Of a DNA stretch of 64,000 bases, positions 12,177-20,311 are shown piece by piece (positions within the stretch are counted from its first letter, which is position 1; the number at the start of each line of letters is the position of its first letter). The DNA comes from Phycisphaeraceae bacterium (GTDB taxonomy: Bacteria > Planctomycetota > Phycisphaerae > Phycisphaerales > UBA1924). The notes below the pieces were generated by a model, which saw nothing but the letters and a program-made list of their open reading frames with translations, did no database searches and was not told the DNA's origin. A program made the position numbers and the translations under genes. The stretch is taken from assembly GCA_019636655.1 (NCBI GenBank), contig JAHBXB010000001.1, forward strand, positions 744,001-808,000, in the 5' to 3' direction.

Positions 12177-12517
12177 TGGCGCTCCCCCTTTCGCGCCTGA
12201 CCCTGGAGGTTGTTGAGTTCGATCTCTTCGTAGAGCTTCCGCTTCTTACCGTCAGCTATGGCTGACCGGGCTGCGGCTATGGCTGCGATAACGTAGCCAC
12301 AGTCATCGAGCCATCCGACCAACGGGATTGCGTCAGGCGCAAGGTCCAACGGGCTGATCGTCAGGAGGGCCAGACCGATGCACATCGCCCACTTGGATAT
12401 CTCTAGACCGACGCATCTCAATCTGCTGGCTGGGAGTGCGAGCAGGCCAAGCATGACGATGAACATCAGTGACCCACACAGGACGAAGACTTTCAGGAAC
12501 GAGAAGAACGCTTCCAT
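12173..12517 (-). CDS. YkvA-like (DUF1232) membrane protein
   Basis: 114 residues. Two membrane helices (FFSFLKVFVLCGSLMFIVML and WAMCIGLALLTI) are followed by the signature LAPDAIPLVGWLDDCGYVIAA of the YkvA/DUF1232 family, then a charged C-terminus. The biochemical role of the family is not established. It is first in an apparent operon with parB, the 28-residue peptide, the coupling protein and the downstream membrane genes. Its stop overlaps the parB start by four bases. Confidence 0.8.
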   Translation of the reverse strand: MEAFFSFLKVFVLCGSLMFIVMLGLLALPASRLRCVGLEISKWAMCIGLALLTISPLDLAPDAIPLVGWLDDCGYVIAAIAAARSAIADGKKRKLYEEIELNNLQGQARKGERQ

Positions 12518-12695
12518 GATGCACTCCGGTGAATGTCATGAGCACGGTCAGGTCACATAGCCCGACTCGTTGTGCTCTCACCGAAGTATGCGACACGTAG
12601 CGCTGCGATGATGCACTCAACCTTGCGCATAGTCTGCGTGCGCCTGAGGTACTTTGATGCAGTGTGCGGTAGTGTGCGAGAGTATGTACATGCAG

Positions 12696-13259
12696 TCACG
12701 CGCGCGTATGCGATTGGACGTGTTGGAGCCCTAGCGGAGCGGCGCGATATTGCCTCCAGCCTTTTCGAGGGCCATGATCACGCACGTGTACAAACTCGGC
12801 CGCGATCAACTCAGCAAAGAGTGTCTCTGCATCCTTTCGCTCACGGCGCAATCCAGCAAGTTCGAGCCATTCGCACTTGCCGATCCACGCCCGTTCGCGG
12901 GGACCGGACCGACACTTTGCGTAATGCGAAGCAATGGCCTCAAGCAACTCTTCGGCTTCGAAGGACAGATGCACGGGTGATGCATCCGGGGAAAGCGAGT
13001 GACAACTTCTTGCACCGTCTGGCGCCGTGCCATCTGCTGTGTTCTCAAGCAGGTTCGCGAGGCATCGCAAAGCAGCAGCGACATCGTGAACAGAAACGCT
13101 GCGGTTGTCGCCCGCTGTACTACTCGCGCACGGCACAAGAAGACCCGCGAGTACTTCAGCGAATGGAGGGAGGAACTCAGTTCGCGGATTGACGCTCAGA
13201 GAACGTGCGCGGTTCTGCGATGTCTGAAGCAAGTGCGCACCGTGAGTGGGGCCTGGCAT
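12696..13259 (-). CDS. Hypothetical protein, possible winged-helix C-terminus
   Basis: 187 residues, unrecognised. The C-terminal half has a protein-like pattern, ELLEAIASHYAKC ... KCEWLELAGLRRERKDAETLFAEL followed by VHVRDHGPRKGWRQYRAAPLG, resembling a winged helix with a basic wing. The N-terminal third is Ser/Arg-rich and less convincing, so the true start may be internal (for example near DVAAALRCLANLLE). An AAAGG precedes the ATG. It has the same strand as the parB operon but is separated by about 180 bases containing short TGCG-rich repeats. A DNA-binding role is inference. Confidence 0.5.
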   Translation of the reverse strand: MPGPTHGAHLLQTSQNRARSLSVNPRTEFLPPFAEVLAGLLVPCASSTAGDNRSVSVHDVAAALRCLANLLENTADGTAPDGARSCHSLSPDASPVHLSFEAEELLEAIASHYAKCRSGPRERAWIGKCEWLELAGLRRERKDAETLFAELIAAEFVHVRDHGPRKGWRQYRAAPLGLQHVQSHTRA

Positions 13260-13760
13260 AGAGCCGTGCCTTTCTGATCCCAGTCACGGCAAACCTCTTG
13301 CCGGTCTTCTGGGAACCACGTGCGGTGCTGATCGCACACAGGGTGCGACCGCAGTTCAGGTTGTCATGGGTGGCCACGACCCTTCGTCTGATCGGCAGGA
13401 GGACGTGGGTGCGGGACGGTTGGAGGCGTCATCCGACACCTCTAGCGAGTGCCTTCGCCAAACTGGCCGATCCACAAACTGACGGCGAAAGAGGACCACG
13501 CCCGTCACTGGAAGGCGACCGAAGATCTCAATCAAGTGTTTCTCATTCGAGAAGCAAGCCGCTTCTCCCCAAGGAGAAAATGCCGAACGCGAAGGCACTT
13601 CGATCCAGCCACTTCGGGCACTATGCATGTGTCGCATCCGGCCTCCTTGGGAACTGCTCCAAACAGCATACCGCTTCCTCGGCTCCAAGGTGTACGCCAG
13701 CAAACGGGTTGCCAGACATGGGCAAGCCGTGCTAGTCATTAGATTATTCTTGAACCACTC
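13260..13760. other. Gene-poor stretch
   Basis: Several overlapping open frames occur on both strands, but none has a ribosome binding site, a recognisable motif or amino-acid use like its neighbours. I see no structured repeat or RNA. It separates the minus-strand hypothetical gene from the plus-strand gene at 13761 and probably carries that gene's promoter (an AT-rich TTAGATTATTCTTGA lies at 13740-13754). Confidence 0.4.
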
Positions 13761-14072
13761 ATGAGTGAGCCTGTGTCCGGACGAGTCCTGGGGAATGTTG
13801 AAGTTGCCATCCTGACCAAACTGAACGAACTAGCGGAACGTCATGGGCTTTCGCCACTCGACATTGCTGCCGAATTTCACGGCCAAGACGAGAAGTCCAA
13901 GCTGGTCTTCTACACGCTGCCGCAGGAAGCGGTTCCCTTGGAGAGATTCGAGCGCATGATGCAAGGGCTCGGAATCACTGATCGCGAAACGCTGCACATC
14001 ACGGGCACCGAACAGCAGGTTTACGACACCATCCAGTGGGCCATCGAAAAGGCTCCCCGGCGTGTCCGTTAA
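13761..14072 (+). CDS. Hypothetical protein of the mobile element
   Basis: 103 residues, not recognised. The sequence is well behaved, with amphipathic helices (VAILTKLNELAERHGLSPLDIAAEF) that could be a small helical DNA-binding fold, a beta-like stretch (KSKLVFYTLPQ), and a second helical part (RFERMMQGLGI ... QQVYDTIQWAIEKAP). No signal or membrane segment. It stands alone on the plus strand and is followed by a minus-strand relic (14079-14120) that also occurs beside the XRE gene at 24 kb, hinting that both loci share a module. No function is proposed. Confidence 0.65.
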   Translation: MSEPVSGRVLGNVEVAILTKLNELAERHGLSPLDIAAEFHGQDEKSKLVFYTLPQEAVPLERFERMMQGLGITDRETLHITGTEQQVYDTIQWAIEKAPRRVR

Positions 14073-14078
14073 GCGCCT

Positions 14079-14120
14079 GTCACGCTCGACACGCACGCCG
14101 TCGATCCGATAGCGCAGACG
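14079..14120 (-). repeat. Repeat 1 of 2, encoding a YRIDGV-x2-ER segment on the minus strand
   Basis: The minus strand reads LRYRIDGVRVERDR. A related stretch at 24133-24175 reads HYRIDGVGIERVR, and the two match well at DNA level. Both lie just after the stop of a small plus-strand gene, in convergent orientation. They may be fragments of a lost gene or conserved 3' elements. Confidence 0.45.
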
Positions 14121-14186
14121 CACCCTGCGGCACACGTTTGGTCCCTACAAACACGTATTCCGCCGGGTTTCACCATCCCCAAGGCG

Positions 14187-14513
14187 TTATGCCAAAGTCG
14201 CCAATAGCAGCGGTGACACCCAGTCGGCCAACACGACATCACCAGCCACGCTGAGCTCGCGAACGGCGTACCTGCACCCGATGCGCTTCGGGGCGGATAA
14301 GCGCCGTCGCAGGCGGTGTTCTACAACGGCCTTGGCCTTTGCCACGTTCGCATCGCCCACACGTACCTCTCGAAGTGGCGCGCCGACGCGACCATATCGG
14401 ATGGTCACCACCCAGTGCTCCAAGAGGTCGCGATCCACCGACACCTCATACCGCCTGTGGTGATTCCGCTCTTCGCTATGAGCTTCCAGCCTGAGCACAA
14501 ATACCTCGATCAT
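14187..14513 (-). CDS. WGR-domain-like protein
   Basis: 108 residues. The segment RRYEVSVDRDLLEHWVVTIRYGRVGAPLREV matches the WGR fold (a Trp, then Gly-Arg in a beta-rich module), and the following helix AKAKAVVEHRLRRRLSAPKRIG is typical of its C-terminal half. WGR domains occur in PARPs and MolR-like bacterial proteins and are thought to bind nucleic acid. The start codon overlaps the resolvase stop by four bases, so this gene is translated after the resolvase. A standalone WGR protein coupled to a resolvase is unusual; a role in recombination accuracy or site choice would be speculation. Confidence 0.7.
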   Translation of the reverse strand: MIEVFVLRLEAHSEERNHHRRYEVSVDRDLLEHWVVTIRYGRVGAPLREVRVGDANVAKAKAVVEHRLRRRLSAPKRIGCRYAVRELSVAGDVVLADWVSPLLLATLA

Positions 14514-15145
14514 TTCTCCCCCCGTCTGCTGACTTCGCGAAGGTATTGGTACAGAGTCTCGCGACTGATACCGAACTCGCGGGCGAGCCGTGCCTTTTTC
14601 TCGCCCGCAACCGCCCGTAACCGAAGCTCCGTGACCCGATCCGGCGAGAGCTTACGGCTCCGTCCCCGATAAACGCCGCGCTGTTTCGCAAGGGCAATGC
14701 CATCCCGCTGGCGTTCCTTGATAAGGTCCCGCTCGAACTGCGCCACGGCTCCCAGCACCGTGAGCATCAAGTTCGCCATCGGCGACTCCTCGCCGGTGAA
14801 GAGCAGGTTCTCCTTGATGAACTGGACCCGTATGCCGCGTCGTGTCTGCTCCTGGACGAGCCGACGAAGGTCGTCCACGTTGCGGGCCAGCCGGTCCATG
14901 CTGTGAATGACGATCGTGTCGCCCTCGCGCGCATACGCAACCATCGCCCTGAGCTGCGGCCGATCCGTGTCTTTGCCGGATGCCGCCTCCGTGAACACGC
15001 GGTCGAGAGCGACGCCTTCGAGTTGCCTCTCTGTGCTTTGGTCGTGGGTGCTGATCCGCACGTATCCGATCCGCTGTCCTTTCCCCGTCACCCGCCCTCC
15101 ATGAACTGTCAGGTCAGGTCTAAAACTTCGCATCGCAACTGTCAA
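14510..15145 (-). CDS. Serine resolvase/invertase, Tn3-type
   Basis: 211 residues. The catalytic core has IGYVRISTHDQSTERQLEG with the nucleophilic Ser after the YVRI strand, then VFTEAASGKDTDRPQL, MDRLARNVDDLRRLV and the long helix ending VAQFERDLIKERQRDG. A C-terminal helix-turn-helix of Hin/Tn3 resolvase type follows (KKARLAREFGISRETLYQYLRE). It would resolve multimers or cointegrates of the element at a res site, most likely the repeat-rich stretch immediately upstream (15105-15290). The first residues before GKGQRIGYVRIS are probably not structured, and a later GTG start is possible. This is distinct from the large recombinase at 6290. Confidence 0.9.
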   Translation of the reverse strand: MTVAMRSFRPDLTVHGGRVTGKGQRIGYVRISTHDQSTERQLEGVALDRVFTEAASGKDTDRPQLRAMVAYAREGDTIVIHSMDRLARNVDDLRRLVQEQTRRGIRVQFIKENLLFTGEESPMANLMLTVLGAVAQFERDLIKERQRDGIALAKQRGVYRGRSRKLSPDRVTELRLRAVAGEKKARLAREFGISRETLYQYLREVSRRGEK

Positions 15146-15290
15146 GGAATTGTTGAAGCGACCTCAACCTGACGGACTGCGGCGGAACTGTCTGACATCA
15201 GGCTGGGGTACACCCCAACCTGACAGTCCAGATTGCACTGTCACACAACTGTCATACCGTCGCGCCTCGAATCGTGGTACGGTCGGGAAG
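15105..15290. promoter_or_regulatory. Candidate res site / operator region of the resolvase
   Basis: The intergenic stretch upstream of the resolvase is packed with copies of ACTGTCA and CAACCTGAC in both orientations (for example near 15107, 15139, 15168, 15192, 15220 and 15247). It includes an imperfect inverted repeat TCAGGCTGGGGT / ACCCCAACCTGA around 15200-15226. Clustered short inverted motifs beside a resolvase gene are how res sites and their promoters are organised. Sub-site boundaries cannot be assigned by eye. Confidence 0.5.
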
Positions 15291-15304
15291 GAGTACACAC
15301 AGTC

Positions 15305-15523
15305 ATGACCGCACCGAACCCGCTGCACCTAGCCAACGCCGCTCAACAGATGGCCCGCAACGCACCATCCGCGGACGCCGCTGTGTTCAACAAGGTCGCG
15401 ATGATCTCGATGGGTGTCATGGCCGCCGCCTCCGTGCTGCAACTCTTGCAGCCGCTGTTGAAGGAGCTCAACGCGAAACACACCAAGCAGATGTATCGCG
15501 ATGATCACGGCCGAGGCCGGTAG
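15305..15523 (+). CDS. Small hypothetical protein with one hydrophobic helix
   Basis: 72 residues, unrecognised. The ATG at 15305 is preferred to an upstream one because GGAAGGAG precedes it by about ten bases. The product is Ala-rich at the N-terminus (LANAAQQMARNAPSADAAVF). It has a membrane-like helix (VAMISMGVMAAASVLQLLQPLL) and a short basic tail rich in Lys, His and Arg. It is divergent from the resolvase and shares its intergenic repeat region, so both could be regulated by resolvase binding. Confidence 0.6.
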   Translation: MTAPNPLHLANAAQQMARNAPSADAAVFNKVAMISMGVMAAASVLQLLQPLLKELNAKHTKQMYRDDHGRGR

Positions 15524-15928
15524 TCACCACTTTATCTGCTCGACAACTGTGGCCTCTTCCGGTGACTCCAAGCTCTCTGGTTGGTCGGCCTCTTGCACCC
15601 ACGACACCCTGTGCCGCGCGATCCCCTCGAACAGTCGGACCGTCGATCGTACTTCCGAGTTGAGGTTACGCCCTTTGACTTGGATCTTCCGGCCGGCAAC
15701 GGAGAGCGTGATTCCATCAGATGGATTGAACTCGACATGGTCGAGGTAGCCATATCCGACGGCAAGGATGTTCCCATCCTTCTTGCGAAGTTCGAGCATC
15801 ACGGCACGATCGCGGATTCCGCGGAGCCAGCCGAAGCACCCGCAGTCCTCCGTTGTGTCTGACTCCGAACCGTGTGGCGTGTCTTCATTCTTGCCGGAGT
15901 ACCGCTGAAGAATCGATCTATCGGTCAT
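15524..15928 (-). CDS. Hypothetical protein downstream of the relaxase
   Basis: 134 residues, unrecognised. The central beta-rich part (DRAVMLELRKKDGNILAVGYGYLDHVEFNPSDGITLSV) ends in GRKIQVKGRNL and FEGIARHRVSWVQEAD, which looks like a compact all-beta domain. The N-terminus is polar and the C-terminus acidic. Its start lies inside the relaxase gene (11-base overlap), so it is translated from the relaxase message. Being paired with the relaxase suggests an accessory role in mobilisation; the sequence gives no direct evidence. Confidence 0.75.
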   Translation of the reverse strand: MTDRSILQRYSGKNEDTPHGSESDTTEDCGCFGWLRGIRDRAVMLELRKKDGNILAVGYGYLDHVEFNPSDGITLSVAGRKIQVKGRNLNSEVRSTVRLFEGIARHRVSWVQEADQPESLESPEEATVVEQIKW

Positions 15929-18563
15929 ACGTCATCCCTTCTCTTTCGTGCGGCTGATCCGTCAGAATCGGCAGCAATCGCTCAAGCCGCCATTGGTGCC
16001 GGCCCCGCTCACGAAGGTCGGCCCCCATCAGGTCGCTGGCCGCCAGCTTGTCGTCTGAGTGGCTGACCGCTTCGAGGAGCGCCTCCTTGTCGTCCGTGTA
16101 GATGGTCGCGCCAACGCGACCGCGCGACACAGACACGTAGAACTGCTCTCGCGATGATGCTGGAAGTGAATGGGACGACTGAGCGATGAACACTCGCTTC
16201 ACTGTCTTTCCCTGGGAAGCGTGCGAGGTCACGACATAGCCGTGCGAGAGATGCCCGAATGCCCTGCAGATGGTCCACTTGTTCGTGAGCCGGATGTCGC
16301 CGCTGCTCGTGAATCCCGCGACGGTATAGAGCGTGCCATTGTTCAGGTCATGCAACCCGTCAGCCGTCTTGCCGTTCCGCGTGATGCGTATCCGGTCGCC
16401 GGGAGCAAGCGGCAGAACGCTTCGCCTGAAGACCTGGAACTTGCTCGCGTCGGCAAATGGAATCGCGTCAACTCCGACCGTGAGCCGCTGACCCTTCCGT
16501 ACGCCCTTTGCATTCTGGTGAAACACCAGCACGTCACCGGGGGCATAGTTGAGCGGGTCCATTCGCTCGGCCTCTGTGAAATTGACGGCCTCCAGGGATT
16601 CCACGCGATGCTCGCCGCTTCCGAGCTTGCCCATAGTCTTGAGCCGTGATCGAATCTCATCGGTGATCCACTCGCCCTCCAAGTGTGTCGGCGAGACGAC
16701 GAGAGCGGCCTTGTCAGACGGGTCCTCCGACACTGCCTTCACGTAGTCTTCCGCGAGCACCCTATACCGATCCACATCGGACACTTCCTTGATCCATCCC
16801 AGGTCATCCAGTTGCCGGAACCCGGCGGGCGTGTTTCCGCTGCTCAAGGCCTGGACGGCGTCCCGGTATTCACCGCTCTGCCTCTGAATCTCGCGAAGTT
16901 CCGCAGGAACCAAGCCAGCTTGGTCCTCCAGGAGACGCAAAGCGGCCCCGCGTTCCACCGATCCGTGCTGCCGACGGTCGCCCGAGAGGATGACGCGGGT
17001 GTGCAGACGATCAGCCAGGTCGAACACCCGACCCATCGTGCGAGTCCCGAGCAACCCCGCTTCGTCGATCCATATCACCTGGTCGCGAAGCTCTGCCTGC
17101 ATGCGATCGTCGGTCAGCAGCCGGGCAACGGTCTCTGCCTTGCTGAATCCCTCCTCTTCTCGGAGCACGCCGCGGCTTGCGCCGGCCGACGGAGCGAACG
17201 TGAAGACCTCCTTGCCCGTCGCCTCAATGGCCTCGATGGTCTCTTTCATCATGGTCGTCTTGCCGGTTCCAGCACCGCCACGAACCAGAATGACACGGTC
17301 TCGCGAATGGAGCACATGCTCGACAGCGCGGCGCTGGTCATGGCTGAGGTGTTGACGCTTGAAGGCGTGGATGCCTCGCACCAACTGACGGCACGCGCCG
17401 CGACCATTGCGGGCAAACACGATCATGTCTCGCTCCTCGGAGAGCACGCGCCGCGTCGTGACAAGACGACGCCCATCTCGCTGCGCAGTCAGCACGTCCG
17501 CGACCGCGACCTTGGCTACGACTGTTTCCGGAGATGCCGCGCCGACCGCCCGCCGCAGAGCCTCTGTCAGCAGTCGGCGCTCCGGCACAACGGAAGCCCG
17601 TTCGAAGGTGTGGTCGAGAGCGTTCCGCACCGCCTCACTCGCCAGACGATCGTCTTCGGCCATCTCCTCGCGCCCGATCCGCGCTCGGACGGACTGCATG
17701 GCCGTGAGTTCTTCCGCCGACATCCGCGCCGTCCACTGCTCTTGCAACTCATCGAACCGAAGGTTCTTCTGCTTCTTCTCCCTCGTCTTCGCGCCCAGCT
17801 CGCCCTTAGCGTCCGGGTCGGTAATGCCGAGCTCTTTCGCGAGTTCCTCAATCTGCCTCGTGCGCCGCGAGAACTTTGTGATCGCCGAGGATGGCACTCC
17901 GCACAGATCCCACCCTTGTTTCGTGCGTTCAACCGCCAGCCCGAGTTCCTCGAGCCGGCGAGCCAGCCGCGAGTGAAAGACCGCCTCAAAGAACGGAGCA
18001 TCGCGCTTGATGCCGGCGAACTGTCCGGCCTTCCAGCGCTGTTCGACCGGGTCCCATGTGGAGTTGAAGACGAAGCAATGGACGTGCAGCTGCGGATCAG
18101 GCAATCCATCGACCGGCCTGCCGGTCGTGTGCAGGTACTGGCCGTAGACCATGTTGCCGGTTGTCCGATCCTCGTTCCGACCCCCGGACCGCACGCGTGT
18201 CTGCATCTCCGCTTCGATGTCTTCCATCGTCGCGTCTACAGAATCACGGATCGCGTCGGCAATCCGCTGATCTTTAGACACCGCGTAAAGGAGCGAGACG
18301 CTCTTGGGCACGTTGAACGTGAAGTCGTAGCCCACTCGCCTGTCTCTCTTGATGCGCTGCGTAAGCGGCTCCCCGCTCCATGGGTCGCGATTGTCGCACA
18401 GCGCGTCCCATTGCTCCTGTCGAATCACACCGCCCAATCCCAGTCGCCTTGCACCCTCGCCCCGCCAAAGGCCGACAAGCTCCTGACCTTCGCTGTAGTA
18501 GTCAGCCGTACTGAAGTACGACTGCGCGCCGGCGGACGACGTGTTCTGGATGATGCGCAGCAT
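15918..18563 (-). CDS. MobF-family relaxase-helicase (TrwC/TraI-like)
   Basis: 881 residues. The N-terminal relaxase domain has tyrosines in SYFSTADYYSEG (catalytic candidates near residues 16-23) and the metal-binding histidine motif PDPQLHVHCFVFN near residue 165. The C-terminal part is a RecD-like superfamily 1 helicase with Walker A VRGGAGTGKTT near 430, IWIDEAGLL and LSGDRRQHGSVERG. Later helicase motifs GYVVTSHASQGKT and SVSRGRVG are also present. Such proteins nick oriT, stay linked to the 5' end and unwind the transferred strand. It is shorter than F TraI. The nick site should be in the 526-base region upstream (18564-19089). With the coupling protein at 9738 it makes the element mobilisable. 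Confidence 0.95.
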   Translation of the reverse strand: MLRIIQNTSSAGAQSYFSTADYYSEGQELVGLWRGEGARRLGLGGVIRQEQWDALCDNRDPWSGEPLTQRIKRDRRVGYDFTFNVPKSVSLLYAVSKDQRIADAIRDSVDATMEDIEAEMQTRVRSGGRNEDRTTGNMVYGQYLHTTGRPVDGLPDPQLHVHCFVFNSTWDPVEQRWKAGQFAGIKRDAPFFEAVFHSRLARRLEELGLAVERTKQGWDLCGVPSSAITKFSRRTRQIEELAKELGITDPDAKGELGAKTREKKQKNLRFDELQEQWTARMSAEELTAMQSVRARIGREEMAEDDRLASEAVRNALDHTFERASVVPERRLLTEALRRAVGAASPETVVAKVAVADVLTAQRDGRRLVTTRRVLSEERDMIVFARNGRGACRQLVRGIHAFKRQHLSHDQRRAVEHVLHSRDRVILVRGGAGTGKTTMMKETIEAIEATGKEVFTFAPSAGASRGVLREEEGFSKAETVARLLTDDRMQAELRDQVIWIDEAGLLGTRTMGRVFDLADRLHTRVILSGDRRQHGSVERGAALRLLEDQAGLVPAELREIQRQSGEYRDAVQALSSGNTPAGFRQLDDLGWIKEVSDVDRYRVLAEDYVKAVSEDPSDKAALVVSPTHLEGEWITDEIRSRLKTMGKLGSGEHRVESLEAVNFTEAERMDPLNYAPGDVLVFHQNAKGVRKGQRLTVGVDAIPFADASKFQVFRRSVLPLAPGDRIRITRNGKTADGLHDLNNGTLYTVAGFTSSGDIRLTNKWTICRAFGHLSHGYVVTSHASQGKTVKRVFIAQSSHSLPASSREQFYVSVSRGRVGATIYTDDKEALLEAVSHSDDKLAASDLMGADLRERGRHQWRLERLLPILTDQPHEREGMTYDR

Positions 18564-19089
18564 CCACTGAATCTACGTCGCAAAGGTTGAAAAAGCGTTA
18601 CTGCCTGCACGTGCCGCGCGCTTCTTTCACCGTTTCACGATGCCCTCGCGACGATTCCCGGAATCTGCGGCTCGCCCGTAGTAAGTCAGTCGAGCCATCG
18701 AATCGCCGCAACGCCCGCGGCAACCTGTCGCGGCAGAACAGTGCGACGGGTCCATTGCCGTTTCGCGTGCTCCAGGGTCAACGCCCTGCGCCACGGAGTG
18801 CTCTCCGCAGTCGATGTAACGGCATTGGGCGTTGGGCGGTACGTGTCCCGGCTCGCCCCTTTCCTTCGTGTTTCCTGCACCCACTCACGGCCTGATTCAC
18901 GGCACTGCTACAGCCGTCGCCGGGCCAGTCAAGCAGAAAAGCGGTTCCTCCCAATCTTCACTGCGTTGCAGACCGGGTCCCTCCCATTTTCCGCTGTGAC
19001 CGGTGCGCTTCGCCCCGTCTTGCCCGGCTGTTCTCCGCGTGCCATCAGGCCGCGATGGGCGCGGCCGGAAACAAGAAAAGGAGACTCAC
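18564..19089. other. Non-coding region between relaxase and divergent genes, oriT candidate
   Basis: No convincing gene. It holds the divergent promoters for the relaxase and the plus-strand set from 19090, and by position in MobF systems the transfer origin. The best hairpin seen is CCTGTCGC (18724-18731) against GCGACGGG (18743-18750), with one mismatch. A TTTCACCGTTTCACG doublet lies at 18624-18638. The nick site cannot be identified by eye. Confidence 0.35.
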
Positions 19090-19293
19090 ATGACTGACAC
19101 GAACAACACCGCCTCCAAGGCTCCCACGCACATCGCCTACCAGGTGCGCGACCGGGAAGGACGCAAGGGCTTCTGGACCCGTATCGGGGCCGCATGGCAG
19201 CACGCCGACGGCAAGGGCTTCAACGTCCAGCTCGAAGTTGTGCCACTCGACGGCCGCATCACGCTCCGCGTTGCCACCGAGAAGAAGGACTGA
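19090..19293 (+). CDS. Small conserved-looking hypothetical protein
   Basis: 67 residues. Preceded by AAAAGGAGACTCAC, a strong ribosome binding site, which fixes the ATG. The product has a beta-rich pattern: THIAYQVRDREGRKGFWTRIG, AWQHADGKGFNVQLEVVP and LDGRITLRVATEKKD. Small proteins with this FWTRIG/W-x-H-x-DGKGF pattern are, as I recall, widespread on plasmids and integrative elements and of unknown function; this is not checked. First of a plus-strand set with the genes at 19356-20645. A GC-rich hairpin lies between it and the next gene. Confidence 0.7.
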   Translation: MTDTNNTASKAPTHIAYQVRDREGRKGFWTRIGAAWQHADGKGFNVQLEVVPLDGRITLRVATEKKD

Positions 19294-19355
19294 TTTACAA
19301 CCGCGGGCGGGCGGGCCGCAAGGCTCGCCCGTCCATTCATCGAAAGGAGATCGAC

Positions 19356-19571
19356 ATGACCCACGAACCAACCAACAACGACCGCGCCAAGCGTTTCGGC
19401 CGTCTGCTTCAACTGTACGACACCGACGATTCGAATCACTACCGCCTCATCGACCTGCTCGCCGACGCGCGCCATTGGTGCGATCGTCACAACAAGTGCT
19501 ATGGCGACCTCGACCGTATGGCCTACGACCATTACGTCGCGGAACTCTGGGACGAACGGAGGGCATCATGA
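19356..19571 (+). CDS. Small hypothetical protein upstream of the methylase
   Basis: 71 residues, unrecognised. GAAAGGAGATCGAC precedes the ATG. The product is polar and aromatic/His-rich (LLQLYDTDDSNHYRLIDLLADARHWCDRH, NKCYGDLDRMAYDHYVAELW), consistent with a small helical protein. Its stop overlaps the methylase start by four bases (ATGA), so the two are coupled. Small proteins of this type commonly accompany conjugative-element genes; function unknown. Confidence 0.65.
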   Translation: MTHEPTNNDRAKRFGRLLQLYDTDDSNHYRLIDLLADARHWCDRHNKCYGDLDRMAYDHYVAELWDERRAS

Positions 19572-20311
19572 TCCACTCCGTCAATCCGTTCTATGCTGCC
19601 CGATCGACGGTTCGAGCGTCTCGGACACCATCGCTTCCCACGGGTATTACGAAGCGCGTCATCGGTGATGCCACGCTCTACCGCGCCGACTGCTTTGACG
19701 TGCTTCCCATGCTGGAACCCGTCGGCGCCGTCATTACAGACCCGCCGTACGGGATCGGATTTCGCTACCGAACCTGCGACGACAGCCCGCGCGACTATGA
19801 CGGCCTCATGACCCGACTCGTGCCGGAACTCACGCGCCTTGCCCGTGGCGGGCCGTGTCTCGTGTGGCAGAGCCTTCTCACCCTCCCTCTCTGGCCCCGG
19901 TACTTTCCCAAAGGATTCCGTGTCATCGCCGCGTGCAAGGCCTACTCCCGCTACGGGTCGCCCGCCTGCCTGAGCTGGGACCCGGTGATCTTCTGGTCGG
20001 AAAGCAACGTCATCCGCGAGCACCTGCCGCGGAACTGGCACATGCAGGAACTCGGCCCGGCATATCTGGACCTGAACGTGCGGGGCAATCCCGTGCCATG
20101 CCCAAAGGCACTGCCGCAGATTCGCTACTTCTGCGACCAGGTCCGGTCCGACGCCATTCTCGACCCGTTCATGGGCAGCGGGACCACCGGCGTCGCGACG
20201 ATCCTTGCGGGAAAGCGCTTCGTCGGAATCGAGCGCGATCCGGTGTATTTCGAGTATGCCTGCAAGCGCATCGAGGCAGCATGGAAGGAGCGGAGCCATG
20301 CGGAACACTGA
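19568..20311 (+). CDS. Site-specific DNA methyltransferase, orphan
   Basis: 247 residues. Adenine-N6 or cytosine-N4 methyltransferase using S-adenosylmethionine. The catalytic motif DPPYGIGF lies near residue 58 and the AdoMet-binding motif DPFMGSGTTGVA near 200, so the order is that of the beta group. The protein is short, with no obvious target-recognition domain beyond the central region. No restriction endonuclease is nearby, which suggests host-mark mimicry or regulation by an element-borne orphan methylase. It is coupled by overlaps to genes on both sides. Confidence 0.9.
   Translation: MIHSVNPFYAARSTVRASRTPSLPTGITKRVIGDATLYRADCFDVLPMLEPVGAVITDPPYGIGFRYRTCDDSPRDYDGLMTRLVPELTRLARGGPCLVWQSLLTLPLWPRYFPKGFRVIAACKAYSRYGSPACLSWDPVIFWSESNVIREHLPRNWHMQELGPAYLDLNVRGNPVPCPKALPQIRYFCDQVRSDAILDPFMGSGTTGVATILAGKRFVGIERDPVYFEYACKRIEAAWKERSHAEH

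Noticed and set aside
13356-13739. Minus-strand open frame of 127 codons
   Set aside because: No ribosome binding site, Arg/Ser-rich product with no hydrophobic or domain-like pattern, overlapping other open frames.
16683-18590. Long plus-strand open frame opposite the relaxase
   Set aside because: Relaxase and helicase motifs on the minus strand are unambiguous; the plus-strand product is featureless.
19304-19335. GC-rich hairpin between the genes at 19090 and 19356 considered as a terminator
   Set aside because: No T run follows, and the next gene has its own strong ribosome binding site on the same strand; it may only shape mRNA stability.
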